Source: Actinotalea sp. JY-7876
GTDB taxonomy: Bacteria; Actinomycetota; Actinomycetes; Actinomycetales; Cellulomonadaceae
DNA length: 64,000 bases
NCBI RefSeq assembly: GCF_014042015.1
Contig: NZ_CP059493.1
Span: 2,976,001 to 3,040,000 of the forward strand
Direction: 5' to 3'
How positions within the stretch are numbered: the stretch's first letter is position 1; each line of letters opens with the position of its first letter. Positions 49,041 through 56,846 of the stretch are shown here, in pieces. The notes beneath the pieces are model-generated. The model saw only the letters and a program-made list of their open reading frames with translations. It was not told where the DNA came from and made no database searches. A program made the position numbers and the translations under genes.

Positions 49041-49625
49041 TCAGGCGGGCTCGGCGAGCAGGTCGTCGATGAGGGCACGCAGCGTCGAGCCGTCGGCCTT
49101 GCCGAGGATGCGCGCGGCCACGTCGCCCTCGCGGTCCAGGACCACCGTGGTGGGCACGGCGCGCAGCGGCACGACCCCCGAGAGGCTCGCGACGGCGTGG
49201 CTCTGCGCGTCGTCGAGGGAGGGGTACGGCACCGCGAACGTGCGCTCGAAGGCCTGGGCGGCGCCGGCGTCGTCGGTCGTGTTGATGCCGAGCAGGCGCA
49301 CCCCCTGGTCGGCGTAGTCCCCGGCGATCGCCACCAGGTCCGGCGCCTCGGCGCGGCACGGCGGGCACTCCGCGTACCAGGTGTTGAGCACGACGACGTC
49401 GCCGCGCCACTGCGCGATGTCGATCGCGGCGCCGCTGTAGTCGGTGCCGGCGACCTCCACCGGGCCCTCGCGGTCGTCGGCGGGCCACGTGGTGACGGAC
49501 TCGTCGCCCGAGACGTAGCCGGCCTCGCCGCCGTCCTCGGTCCAGCCGCCGTCCACGCTGGGGCCGCACCCGGCCAGCAGCAGGGCGACGCCGACGAGGC
49601 CGGCGGCGCGCGCGGAGCTCCGCAT
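49041..49625 (-). CDS. resA: ResA-like thioredoxin lipoprotein
   Basis: 194 residues. The lipoprotein signal ends LLLAGC. The thioredoxin active site is NTWYAECPPCRAEAP, CPPC rather than the CEPC of Bacillus ResA. The cis-proline loop is VPTTVVLDREG. It reduces the CXXCH cysteines of apocytochrome c before heme attachment. ATG 49625 shares a base with the upstream phosphatase stop (TGATG). Confidence 0.93.
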   Translation of the reverse strand: MRSSARAAGLVGVALLLAGCGPSVDGGWTEDGGEAGYVSGDESVTTWPADDREGPVEVAGTDYSGAAIDIAQWRGDVVVLNTWYAECPPCRAEAPDLVAIAGDYADQGVRLLGINTTDDAGAAQAFERTFAVPYPSLDDAQSHAVASLSGVVPLRAVPTTVVLDREGDVAARILGKADGSTLRALIDDLLAEPA

Positions 49626-50287
49626 CACGCCCCCGGGACCGTCTTGACGCGCGGCAGGAGGTCGCCCGCGGGCTCGGTGTACGTGATCCCGGTGAGCCGG
49701 TCCCCGTCGTAGTGCAGCGAGGTCAGGGAGGCGACGGAGCACTCCCGCTTGCGCGGGTCGTGCCACAGGCGCCGCCCCTGGAGCGCCTGGCGCGTGACCC
49801 AGATCGGCAGCTGGTGGCTCACGACCACGGCCTCGTGCCCGGCGGCGGCGTCCCGCGCGGCGGCGACGCCGGCGAGCATGCGCGCGACCTGCTCGCGGTA
49901 CGGCTCGCCCCACGAGGGCCGGAACGGGTTCCAGAGGTAGGGCCAGTGCGCGGGGCGCCGCAGCGACCCGTCCCCCACGCCGAAGGTCTTGCCCTCGAAG
50001 TGGTTCTTCGCCTCGAGCAGCCGCTCGTCGCTCGCGACGTCGAGGCCGAAGGCGGCGGCGATCGGGGCGGCGGTCTCCTGCGCGCGCTGCAGCGGCGAGG
50101 CCACGACGTGCACGACGTCGTGCCGCGGCTCGCCCAGCGGTCCCTCCCCCGCGAGGTGGGCGGCGATGCGCTCGGCCATGGCCACGCCCCGCTCGGACAG
50201 GCGGAACCCGGTCAGCCGGCCGTAGAGGACGCCGTCAGGGTTGTGCACCTCGCCGTGGCGCATGAGGTGGACGGTGGTCGTCGGCAT
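49625..50287 (-). CDS. Histidine phosphatase (phosphoglycerate mutase-like)
   Basis: 220 residues. Catalytic His is in LMRHGEVHNPDG, second-half His in VVVSHQLPIWV. YGRLTGFRLSERG and ASPLQRAQETA are typical. It is probably a phosphatase rather than glycolytic mutase. It is translationally coupled to resA, a neighbourhood also present in mycobacteria; the link to cytochrome c maturation is not understood. ATG 50287 chosen by fit to the family N-terminus. Confidence 0.88.
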   Translation of the reverse strand: MPTTTVHLMRHGEVHNPDGVLYGRLTGFRLSERGVAMAERIAAHLAGEGPLGEPRHDVVHVVASPLQRAQETAAPIAAAFGLDVASDERLLEAKNHFEGKTFGVGDGSLRRPAHWPYLWNPFRPSWGEPYREQVARMLAGVAAARDAAAGHEAVVVSHQLPIWVTRQALQGRRLWHDPRKRECSVASLTSLHYDGDRLTGITYTEPAGDLLPRVKTVPGA

Positions 50288-50345
50288 GCGTCGATTCTCG
50301 CCCATCCGCGGGGGTGCCCGGTGCGACCCCCGCCCGGTGGCGCGC

Positions 50346-50876
50346 TCAGGCGTCGTCGGGGCCCGCGGCCAGGCGCTCCATCGCGGCACCCAGCGCCACC
50401 ATCTGCTCGTCGCTGAGCAGCTCGACGAGGTTGGCGCGCACGGCGCGCACGTGCCCGGGCGCCGCCTCGACGAGGAGCGCGTAGCCGTCGTCGGTCATGA
50501 CGCAGTTGACGCCCCGGCCGTCGACGAGGCAGTTCTCGCGGCGCACCACGCCGCGCCGCTCGAGCCGCGTGACGGTGTGGGTGAGGCGGCTGCGGGAGTG
50601 GACGAGCGAGGAGGCGAGCTCCGACATCCGCAGGGTGCGGTCCGGGACCTCGGAGAGCCGGACGAGGATCTCGTACTCGCTCAGCGACAGGCCGCAGTCC
50701 TGGTCGAGCTGGCGCGTGAGCGCCTCGGCGACCCGGGCGGTCCCGGACAGGTACGCGCGCCAGGCGCGCTGCTGCTCGGCGGTGAGCCAAGGTGTCGTGT
50801 CGGCGCCCGGCGCCGCGGTGCGCGCTGCGGCGGCTCCGGTCGGGGCCGTGGCCCGGGTCCGCGTCTCAGCCGTCAT
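50346..50876 (-). CDS. MarR-family transcriptional regulator
   Basis: 176 residues. The winged helix covers about 60-140: LSEYEILVRLSEVPDRTLRMSEL, LVHSRSRLTHTVTRLERRGVVRRE (recognition helix) and VMTDDGYALL. The 25-residue Ala/Thr-rich N-terminus is extra. ATG 50876 has GGAGGGGGA upstream. It is divergent from yceI and probably represses both genes through the TCAAC/GTTGA sites between them. Confidence 0.92.
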   Translation of the reverse strand: MTAETRTRATAPTGAAAARTAAPGADTTPWLTAEQQRAWRAYLSGTARVAEALTRQLDQDCGLSLSEYEILVRLSEVPDRTLRMSELASSLVHSRSRLTHTVTRLERRGVVRRENCLVDGRGVNCVMTDDGYALLVEAAPGHVRAVRANLVELLSDEQMVALGAAMERLAAGPDDA

Positions 50877-50937
50877 GATCTTCCCCCTCCGTCCCGATCA
50901 GGGTGCCACGACGGCCGCGCGGACGGCGGTCGAACGG

Positions 50938-50966
50938 TTGTGCCCCCGTCCCGGGTGTAGTAGAAA
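50938..50966 (+). promoter_or_regulatory. Predicted yceI promoter
   Basis: TTGTGC (50938-50943), 17-nt spacer, TAGAAA (50961-50966). The start site would be near 50973, inside the MarR operator. Confidence 0.5.
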
Positions 50967-50968
50967 TA

Positions 50969-50993
50969 TCAACGAGAGGTTGATTGTTCAACC
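50969..50993. promoter_or_regulatory. MarR operator with three half-sites
   Basis: TCAAC-N5-GTTGA (50969-50983) overlaps GGTTGA-TTGT-TCAACC (50978-50993), a perfect 16-bp palindrome. On the opposite strand TTGAAC-N17-TATTTC could be the marR promoter over the same DNA. Confidence 0.7.
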
Positions 50994-51032
50994 AATCGAC
51001 CGACCGCCACAGACCACCACCGAGGAGCACCC

Positions 51033-51587
51033 ATGAGCACGACCACCCTGCCGACCGGCGTCACCACCGGCACCTGGAGCATCGAGCCGTCGCACAGCTC
51101 GGCGTCCTTCACGGTCCGCCACGCGGGCATCTCCAAGACCCGCGGCACCGTCGCGATCACCGACGGCACCGTGACCATCGGTGAGGACCTCGCGTCCTCG
51201 AGCGTCACCGCCACGCTCGACCCGGCGACGATCGACACCCGCGACACGAACCGTGACGGCCACCTCAAGAGCGCCGACTTCTTCGAGGTCGAGACGTACC
51301 CGACGTGGACCTTCGCCTCGACGTCGATCCGTGCCGAGGACGACGACGAGTACGTGCTGGTCGGCGACCTCACGATCCACGGCGTCACACGCGAGGTCGA
51401 GCTCGAGGTCGAGTTCAACGGCGCGGCCACCGACCCCTTCGGCGCCTCCCGCCTCGGCTTCTCCGCGAAGACCGAGCTGTCGCGCAAGGACTTCGGGCTG
51501 ACGTGGAACGCGGCGCTCGAGACCGGCGGCGTGCTCGTCTCGGACAAGGTCAAGGTCGCGCTCGAGATCGAGGCCGTCAAGGCCTGA
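51033..51587 (+). CDS. YceI-family protein
   Basis: 184 residues with the YceI lipocalin-like barrel: TGTWSIEPSHSSASFTVRH at the N-terminus, RDGHLKSADFFEVETYPTWTF and VGDLTIHGVTREVELEVEF. Such proteins bind isoprenoids or amphiphiles; Thermus TT1927b binds polyisoprenoid. No signal peptide is seen, so it is cytoplasmic. GAGGAG stands 5 nt before ATG 51033. The divergent marR suggests induction by small molecules. Confidence 0.93.
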   Translation: MSTTTLPTGVTTGTWSIEPSHSSASFTVRHAGISKTRGTVAITDGTVTIGEDLASSSVTATLDPATIDTRDTNRDGHLKSADFFEVETYPTWTFASTSIRAEDDDEYVLVGDLTIHGVTREVELEVEFNGAATDPFGASRLGFSAKTELSRKDFGLTWNAALETGGVLVSDKVKVALEIEAVKA

Positions 51588-51606
51588 CCGGGCCCTCGGC
51601 CCGACG

Positions 51607-51640
51607 CCGTGCCCCCGCCGGTCCGCCGGCGGGGGCACGG
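51607..51640. terminator. Bidirectional hairpin between yceI and rex
   Basis: Perfect 15-bp stem CCGTGCCCCCGCCGG with its complement and a 4-nt loop TCCG, between convergent genes. Confidence 0.85.
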
Positions 51641-51667
51641 CCGCGTCCGGCCCCGCGCCGTCCGGCG

Positions 51668-52309
51668 TCAGGCGCGCGCGGCGCCCTTGCGGCGCTCGTG
51701 GAACGCGAGGATCTGCAGCTCCGTGGCGAGGTCGACCGAGCGCACGTCGACGTCGGCCGGGACCTGGAGCACGCACGGCGCGAAGGTGAGGATGCCGGTC
51801 ACGCCCGCGGCGACGAGGCGGTCGCAGACGTCCTGCGCGACCCCTGCCGGCGTCGCCAGGACCGCGAGGCGCGCGCCCTCGCGCCGCACGACGTCCTCGA
51901 GGTCGCGCCCGTGCTCGACCACCAGCCCGGACACGGTCGTCCCGACGATGTCCGGACCCGTGTCCACGAGCGCCGCGACCCGGAAGCCCTTGCCGGTGCC
52001 CGCCACGTAGTTGGCGAGCGCGTGCCCGAGGTTGCCCAGGCCGACGATGACGACGGCGAGGTCCCCCATGAGCCCGAGGGCGGCGGCCACCTGCGCCTCG
52101 AGGTGGTCCACCTCGTACCCGACGCCCCGCACCCCGTGCGAGCCGAGGAAGGACAGGTCCCGCCGCAGCTGCGCGGACCCCACGCCCGCGAGCTCGGCGA
52201 GCTCGCCCGACGACGTCCGCTCCACCCCCCGCTCGGCGAGCTGCTCGAGCGCGCGCAGGTAGATGGGCAGGCGCGCGACGGTCGAGGCCGGCACCGGGCG
52301 TGCCGTCAT
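51668..52309 (-). CDS. rex: Redox-sensing transcriptional repressor Rex
   Basis: 213 residues. The N-terminal winged helix has RLPIYLRALEQLAERG, SSGELAELAGVGSAQLRRDLS and FLGSHGVRGVGYEV. The Rossmann domain has VVIVGLGNLGHALANY for NAD(H), and ends with a domain-swapped helix. Rex leaves its operator when NADH is high. The start overlaps the glutaredoxin-like gene (ATGA). In Streptomyces rex is followed by hem genes; here none follow. The Rex-type site at 30901-30918 is the best local target. Confidence 0.94.
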   Translation of the reverse strand: MTARPVPASTVARLPIYLRALEQLAERGVERTSSGELAELAGVGSAQLRRDLSFLGSHGVRGVGYEVDHLEAQVAAALGLMGDLAVVIVGLGNLGHALANYVAGTGKGFRVAALVDTGPDIVGTTVSGLVVEHGRDLEDVVRREGARLAVLATPAGVAQDVCDRLVAAGVTGILTFAPCVLQVPADVDVRSVDLATELQILAFHERRKGAARA

Positions 52310-52575
52310 GCGCGACCCGCCGCGAGCGCGCGCCGCACGCGTCCGGCGTCGATCCGCCAGTAGCCCTGCTGCACGCCGTCGACGACCACCACGGGCACGA
52401 GCTCCCCGTACCGCTCCACCAGCTCCGCGGCGTCCGGCGCCGTGTCGATGTCGATCTCGCTCACCCCGGCGCCCGCCTCGGCGGCCACGGGGGCGACGAT
52501 GTCGCGCGCGGCCTCGCACAGGTGGCAGCCGGAACGGACGTAGAGGACCACCCGTTCGTCCACCCGGTCGCTCAT
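52306..52575 (-). CDS. Glutaredoxin-like protein
   Basis: 89 residues, thioredoxin fold, with the redox motif SGCHLCEAARD near the N-terminus and VPVVVVDGVQQGYWRID for the cis-Pro region. It may act as a thiol reductase. ATG 52575 is 7 nt after a TAGGGT -10 element. It is co-translated with rex, tying a thiol protein to a NADH sensor. Confidence 0.88.
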   Translation of the reverse strand: MSDRVDERVVLYVRSGCHLCEAARDIVAPVAAEAGAGVSEIDIDTAPDAAELVERYGELVPVVVVDGVQQGYWRIDAGRVRRALAAGRA

Positions 52576-52582
52576 GCGCCCA

Positions 52583-52604
52583 ACCCTAGGGGAGTCGTTA
52601 CAGT
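52583..52604. promoter_or_regulatory. Divergent -10 elements for glutaredoxin-rex and the HAD gene
   Basis: Minus strand TAGGGT (52588-52583), 7 nt before ATG 52575. Plus strand TACAGT (52599-52604), 6 nt before GTG 52611. The gap between start codons is 35 bp, too short for ordinary leaders. Confidence 0.55.
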
Positions 52605-52610
52605 GACCGG

Positions 52611-53483
52611 GTGGCCGAGCCGAGACCGGGACGATCCGAGCTCCCGGGCTCCGACGCGGAGTCCGGTCGGGCCGCCGTGGCGGCCCACCACCGCAGCCTC
52701 GACGAGGCCGACGCCAGGACCGCCGCGTTCTTCGACCTCGACAACACGATCATCCGCGGCGCGAGCGCCTTCCACCTCGCCGTCGGGCTCCGGCGGCGCG
52801 GGTTCTTCGGCACCAAGGACCTCGTGACGTTCGCGCTGCACCAGGCGCACTACCTGATGTTCGGCGAGGACGTCGAGAAGATCGACCAGGTCCGCTCGCG
52901 CGCGCTGTCGATCGTGGCCGGCAAGTCCGTGGCCGAGATCGCGGCGATCGGCGAGGAGGTGTGGGACGAGGTCCTCTCGCTGCGCATCTTCCCCGGCACC
53001 CAGGCGCTCCTCAACCGCCACCTCGAGGCCGGCCACCAGGTGTGGATCATCACCGCGAGCCCGGTCGAGATCGGCGAGCTGATCGGCCGCCGGCTCGGCG
53101 TCACCGGCGCGCTGGGCACCGTCGCCGAGCACCGCGACGGCTTCTACACCGGCCGCCTCGTCGGCGACCTGCTCCACGGCCGCGCGAAGGAGAGCGCCGT
53201 CGCCGAGCTGGCCCGGCGCGAGGACATCGACCTGGCGCGCTCGTACGCCTACGGCGACTCGACCAACGACGTGCCGATCCTGTCCTCGGTCGGCCACCCC
53301 GTCGCGATCAACCCGGACGCCCGCCTGCGCCGCCACGCGCGCAAGGTCGGCTGGCCCGTGCGCGAGTTCCGCGGCCGCCGGCGTACCGCCGCGCGCCGCA
53401 GCATGTACACCGCCAGCGGGGCGGGCGCCGCGTGGGTCGCCGGTCTGATCCTGCGCGCGGTCCGCCGCCAGCTGCGCGGCTGA
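52611..53483 (+). CDS. HAD-family phosphatase (SerB-like, subfamily IB)
   Basis: 290 residues. HAD motifs: I, FFDLDNTIIRG; II, ITAS; III, the Lys in RAKES; IV, YGDSTNDVPIL. C-terminal basic helix ends RAVRRQLRG with a hydrophobic stretch before it, perhaps a membrane contact. Homologues are often named SerB but act on varied phosphates, so the substrate is not assigned. Start GTG 52611 fits the leaderless -10. Confidence 0.88.
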   Translation: MAEPRPGRSELPGSDAESGRAAVAAHHRSLDEADARTAAFFDLDNTIIRGASAFHLAVGLRRRGFFGTKDLVTFALHQAHYLMFGEDVEKIDQVRSRALSIVAGKSVAEIAAIGEEVWDEVLSLRIFPGTQALLNRHLEAGHQVWIITASPVEIGELIGRRLGVTGALGTVAEHRDGFYTGRLVGDLLHGRAKESAVAELARREDIDLARSYAYGDSTNDVPILSSVGHPVAINPDARLRRHARKVGWPVREFRGRRRTAARRSMYTASGAGAAWVAGLILRAVRRQLRG

Positions 53484-53543
53484 CCGGTCCCGCGCGGCTC
53501 CGGGTCCCGACGGCCCCTGCCACGGCGACGCACCCTGCGGACG

Positions 53544-53577
53544 CGACGAGGGCCCGGCCGGAGCCGGGCCCTCGTCG
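53544..53577. terminator. Bidirectional hairpin between HAD and bS22 genes
   Basis: Perfect 15-bp stem CGACGAGGGCCCGGC with its complement and loop CGGA, between two convergent genes. Confidence 0.85.
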
Positions 53578-53612
53578 AGGTCCTTCGCGTCAGCGCCCTC
53601 GCGGGCGCGCGC

Positions 53613-53711
53613 TCACTTCTTGTTGCGGCGCTGGTGGCGCGTCTTGCGCAGCAGCTTGCGGTGCTTCTTCTTGGCCATGCGCTTGCGGCGCTTCTTGATG
53701 ACGGAGCCCAC
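53613..53711 (-). CDS. Small ribosomal protein bS22 (AURKAIP1/COX24 domain)
   Basis: Only 32 residues, GTG start at 53711. The sequence begins MGSVIKKRRKRMAKKKHRK and continues with LLRKTRHQRRNKK, extremely basic and nearly identical to the mycobacterial 33-residue protein bS22 that binds the small subunit. A BldC-like gene lies upstream, as in mycobacteria (Rv0500A-Rv0500B from memory). Confidence 0.9.
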   Translation of the reverse strand: MGSVIKKRRKRMAKKKHRKLLRKTRHQRRNKK

Positions 53712-53856
53712 GTGTCCTCGCAACTGTGATCGGTGTGCCGGCGGTCCTGGTGATGTCAGCGGCCTCTCGGCCACCGACCAGCCCGCGCTCGGGAAAGTCC
53801 GCCGTCACTCTACCGTGCCCGGGCAGGTGCCCGCGCCGGAAGAGGTCCCGGCAGGG

Positions 53857-54078
53857 TCAGGACGACATGCGGTCGCGGTCGGACGACTCGACCGACGACG
53901 CCGCGAGGTACGCCTCGAGCGCGTCCTGCGGTACCCGGTAGGAGCGTCCGACCCGCACGGCCGGCAGCTCCCCGGAGTGGACCAGGCGGTAGACGGTCAT
54001 CTTCGACAGCCGCATGGTCTCGGCCACCTCCGCGACGGTGAAGTACCGCAGGCGTGGCCGCTCCTGACCACCACTCAT
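53857..54078 (-). CDS. BldC-like helix-turn-helix DNA-binding protein
   Basis: 73 residues from ATG 54078, which follows GAGGGACGAGG. MerR/excisionase-type fold: FTVAEVAETMRLSKMTVYRL, then VHSGELPAVRVGRSYRVPQD. It binds DNA as tandem copies in Streptomyces BldC; the local target is unknown. It lies 145 bp before bS22 on the same strand. Confidence 0.88.
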   Translation of the reverse strand: MSGGQERPRLRYFTVAEVAETMRLSKMTVYRLVHSGELPAVRVGRSYRVPQDALEAYLAASSVESSDRDRMSS

Positions 54079-54225
54079 CCTGGCCTCGTCCCTCACGGAG
54101 CAGATCCGTCGCACGCGGCGGGCCACGCGGACGGGATGCAGAGCTGGTGCGGCGATCGCCGCGTGCCCCAACCGTAGTGGCCTGTGGGGCTGGAGTGAAA
54201 GAGGAGCACGCCGCGCCTCACCCGG

Positions 54226-55404
54226 TCAGTCGTACAGCGGGTCCAGGTCGAACCAGGGGAAGACCGTCTGGCGCGTGGCCAGGATGATCCGGTCGACGTC
54301 GTCGGCCGGGTCGTAGCCCTCGCTCCAAGGCCGCGGCTGCGCGGTCTCGCCGTCCCCCATCGTCGCGGGCACGGGGAAGCCGACCACCCCGGCCGCGTAC
54401 TCGCGCCACCGCTCCGGCACCGCGGCGTCGACCGGCACGGGCACGTGCGCCGCGAGGGCGAGCAGGTGCGTCCAGGCGCGCGGCACCACCTGGGCGACCG
54501 CGTACCCCCCGCCGCCGAGGGCGAGCCAGCGCCCGTCGGCGACCTCGTGCGTGAGGTCGTGCACGAGCTCGGCCGCGGCGCGCTGCGCGTCGACGGACAC
54601 CGAGAGGTTGGTGAGCGGGTCCAGGCCGTGCGCGTCGCACCCGTGCTGGCTGACGACCACCTGGGGGCGGAACGCCCGCGCCAGCGGCGGCACGACCGAG
54701 CGGACCGCGCGCAGCCACGGCGCGTCCGACGTCCCGGCCGGGAGCGCGACGTTCACGGCACCGCCGCGCGCGTCGGGGCCGCCGACGTCGGTGGTGTGAC
54801 CGCTCCCCGGGAACAGGGACAGCCCGCTCTCGTGCACGGAGACGGTCAGCACGCGGGGGTCGTCCCAGAAGGCCTTCTCGACGCCGTCGCCGTGGTGCGC
54901 GTCCAGGTCGACGTACAGGACGCGCTCCGCCCCGAGCGCGAGCAGGCGCCGCACGGCCGCGACGACGTCGTTGTAGACGCAGAACCCCGACGCGTGGTCC
55001 GCCATGGCGTGGTGCATCCCGCCCCCGACGTTCACCGCGTGCCCGCACGCGCCGTCCCAGATCGCCTCGGCGGCCCGCACGCTCCCGTCGACGATGCGTG
55101 CGGCGGCCTCGTGCATGCCCGGGAACACCGGGTCGTCGTCCGTCCCCAGGCCGTGCTCGAGGTCGGTCTCGCCCGTGGTCGACGCGCGCCGGACGGCCGC
55201 GACGTACGCGGCGTCGTGCGCCGTCAGCAGGACGTCGTCGTCGGCCGGCTCCGCGCCCACCAGCTCGACTCCCGGCGCGTCCAGCACGCCGAGCTCGCGC
55301 GCGAGGCGGAAGGTCAGGTCAAGGCGCAGCGGGTTCATCGGGTGCTGCTCGCCGAAGTCGTACCCGAGCATGGCGTCGGACCAGACGAAACGGGTGGGCG
55401 CCAT
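54226..55404 (-). CDS. acuC: AcuC-type acetoin utilisation deacetylase
   Basis: 392 residues, class I histone deacetylase-like fold. Metal and charge-relay motifs: GGGMHHAMADHASGFCVYND, YVDLDAHHGDGVEKAFW, SQHGCDAHGLDPL and LGGGGYAV. It removes acetyl groups, in Bacillus from acetyl-CoA synthetase. No acetyl-CoA synthetase or acuA is in the window. ATG 55404 lies 5 nt after TACGGT. Confidence 0.92.
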   Translation of the reverse strand: MAPTRFVWSDAMLGYDFGEQHPMNPLRLDLTFRLARELGVLDAPGVELVGAEPADDDVLLTAHDAAYVAAVRRASTTGETDLEHGLGTDDDPVFPGMHEAAARIVDGSVRAAEAIWDGACGHAVNVGGGMHHAMADHASGFCVYNDVVAAVRRLLALGAERVLYVDLDAHHGDGVEKAFWDDPRVLTVSVHESGLSLFPGSGHTTDVGGPDARGGAVNVALPAGTSDAPWLRAVRSVVPPLARAFRPQVVVSQHGCDAHGLDPLTNLSVSVDAQRAAAELVHDLTHEVADGRWLALGGGGYAVAQVVPRAWTHLLALAAHVPVPVDAAVPERWREYAAGVVGFPVPATMGDGETAQPRPWSEGYDPADDVDRIILATRQTVFPWFDLDPLYD

Positions 55405-55409
55405 GCCTC

Positions 55410-55415
55410 ACCGTA
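55410..55415 (-). promoter_or_regulatory. acuC -10 element (probably leaderless)
   Basis: TACGGT, ending 5 nt before ATG 55404. GGTGAGG there could also act as a ribosome site, so the leaderless reading is less sure. Confidence 0.35.
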
Positions 55416-55475
55416 GCCCGCGACGTGCCAGAGTTGGCCGTCGAGCAGCGGCCGCCAGGACCAGGAGGTGCGGGG

Positions 55476-56846
55476 ATGGAGCTGCCCCGCAGGCTCTTCG
55501 CCGGCCGGGAGTTCGTGGACCGCGCCGCGCGCCAGTCCCCGGCACGGCTCGCGCTGGTCGTCTTCGCGGCGGTCATCGCGCTCTTCACCGTGCTGCTGCT
55601 GCTCCCGCAGGCGACGGCGAGCGGCGAGCGCGCGCCGTTCGTCGACGCGGTCTTCACCGCCGTCTCCGCCGTCTGCGTCACGGGTCTGACGACCGTCAGC
55701 ACGGGCACCTACTGGTCGATGTTCGGTCAGGTGGTCATCCTCGTCGGGATCAAGGTCGGCGGGCTCGGCGTGATGACCCTCGCCTCGCTGCTCGGCATCG
55801 CCGTCTCCCGGCGCATCGGCCTCACCCAGAAGCTGCTCACCGCGAGCGAGACCCGCTCGTCGGGGCTGGGCGAGGTGGGCTCGCTCCTGCGCGTCGTCAT
55901 CCTGACGTCGACGTCCCTCGAGGTGCTCATCGCGCTCGCGCTCATCCCGCGGTTCGCGGTGGTCGGCGAGGACCTCGGCGAGGCCGTGTGGCACGGCGTC
56001 TTCTACGCGATCTCGGCCTTCAACAACGCCGGCTTCGTCCCGACGGCCGAGGGCCTGGGGCCGTTCGTGTCCGACTGGTGGATCGGGATGCCGATCGTCG
56101 TCGGCGTCTTCATCGGGTCGCTCGGCTTCCCCGTCATCCTCAACGTGGTGCAGCGACGGCGCGACGTGCGGCGCTGGAGCCTGCACACCAAGCTCACGGT
56201 GACGACGTCGGGGGCGCTCGTCGTGCTCGGCACCGTCCTCATCGCCGCGTCCGAGTGGGGCAACCGGGCGACGTTCGGCACCCTGGACACGTCGGGCAAG
56301 GTGATCGCCGCGCTCTTCGCCGGCGTCATGCCGCGGTCCGGCGGGTTCTCGACCGTGGACGTCGGGGAGATGAAGGAGTCGACGTGGCTCATCAACGACG
56401 CGCTGATGTTCGTCGGCGGCGGTAGCGCCTCGACGGCGGGCGGCATCAAGGTGACGACGCTCGCCGTGATGCTCCTCGCCATCATCGCCGAGGCGCGCGG
56501 CGACCGGGACGTCGAGGCGTTCGGCCGTCGCATCCCGCGCGAGACGCTCCGGCTGGCGGTCGCCGTGGTCTTCGTGGGCGCGACGGCGGTGCTCGTCGCG
56601 ACGCTCGCGCTGCTCGAGATCACCGACCTGAGCCTCGACGTCGTGCTGTTCGAGGTGATCTCGGCGTTCGCCACGGTGGGTCTGTCGACGGGCATCACCG
56701 CCGACCTGCCGGACCAGGGCAAGTACGTGCTCGCGGCGCTCATGTTCGTGGGCCGCACGGGCACCATCACGTTCGCAGCCGCGCTCGCGCTGCGCGACCG
56801 GCGCCGGGTCATCCGGTACCCCGAGGAGAGGCCGATCATTGGCTGA
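55476..56846 (+). CDS. TrkH/KtrB-family potassium uptake channel subunit
   Basis: 456 residues, four membrane-pore-membrane repeats. Selectivity-loop sequences are SAVCVTGLTTVSTGTYW, FNNAGFVP, MPRSGGFSTVD and FATVGLSTGITADL. GGAGG stands 7 nt before ATG 55476. It forms the K+ channel gated by the TrkA-like protein encoded next, whose start overlaps by 8 nt. Confidence 0.93.
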   Translation: MELPRRLFAGREFVDRAARQSPARLALVVFAAVIALFTVLLLLPQATASGERAPFVDAVFTAVSAVCVTGLTTVSTGTYWSMFGQVVILVGIKVGGLGVMTLASLLGIAVSRRIGLTQKLLTASETRSSGLGEVGSLLRVVILTSTSLEVLIALALIPRFAVVGEDLGEAVWHGVFYAISAFNNAGFVPTAEGLGPFVSDWWIGMPIVVGVFIGSLGFPVILNVVQRRRDVRRWSLHTKLTVTTSGALVVLGTVLIAASEWGNRATFGTLDTSGKVIAALFAGVMPRSGGFSTVDVGEMKESTWLINDALMFVGGGSASTAGGIKVTTLAVMLLAIIAEARGDRDVEAFGRRIPRETLRLAVAVVFVGATAVLVATLALLEITDLSLDVVLFEVISAFATVGLSTGITADLPDQGKYVLAALMFVGRTGTITFAAALALRDRRRVIRYPEERPIIG

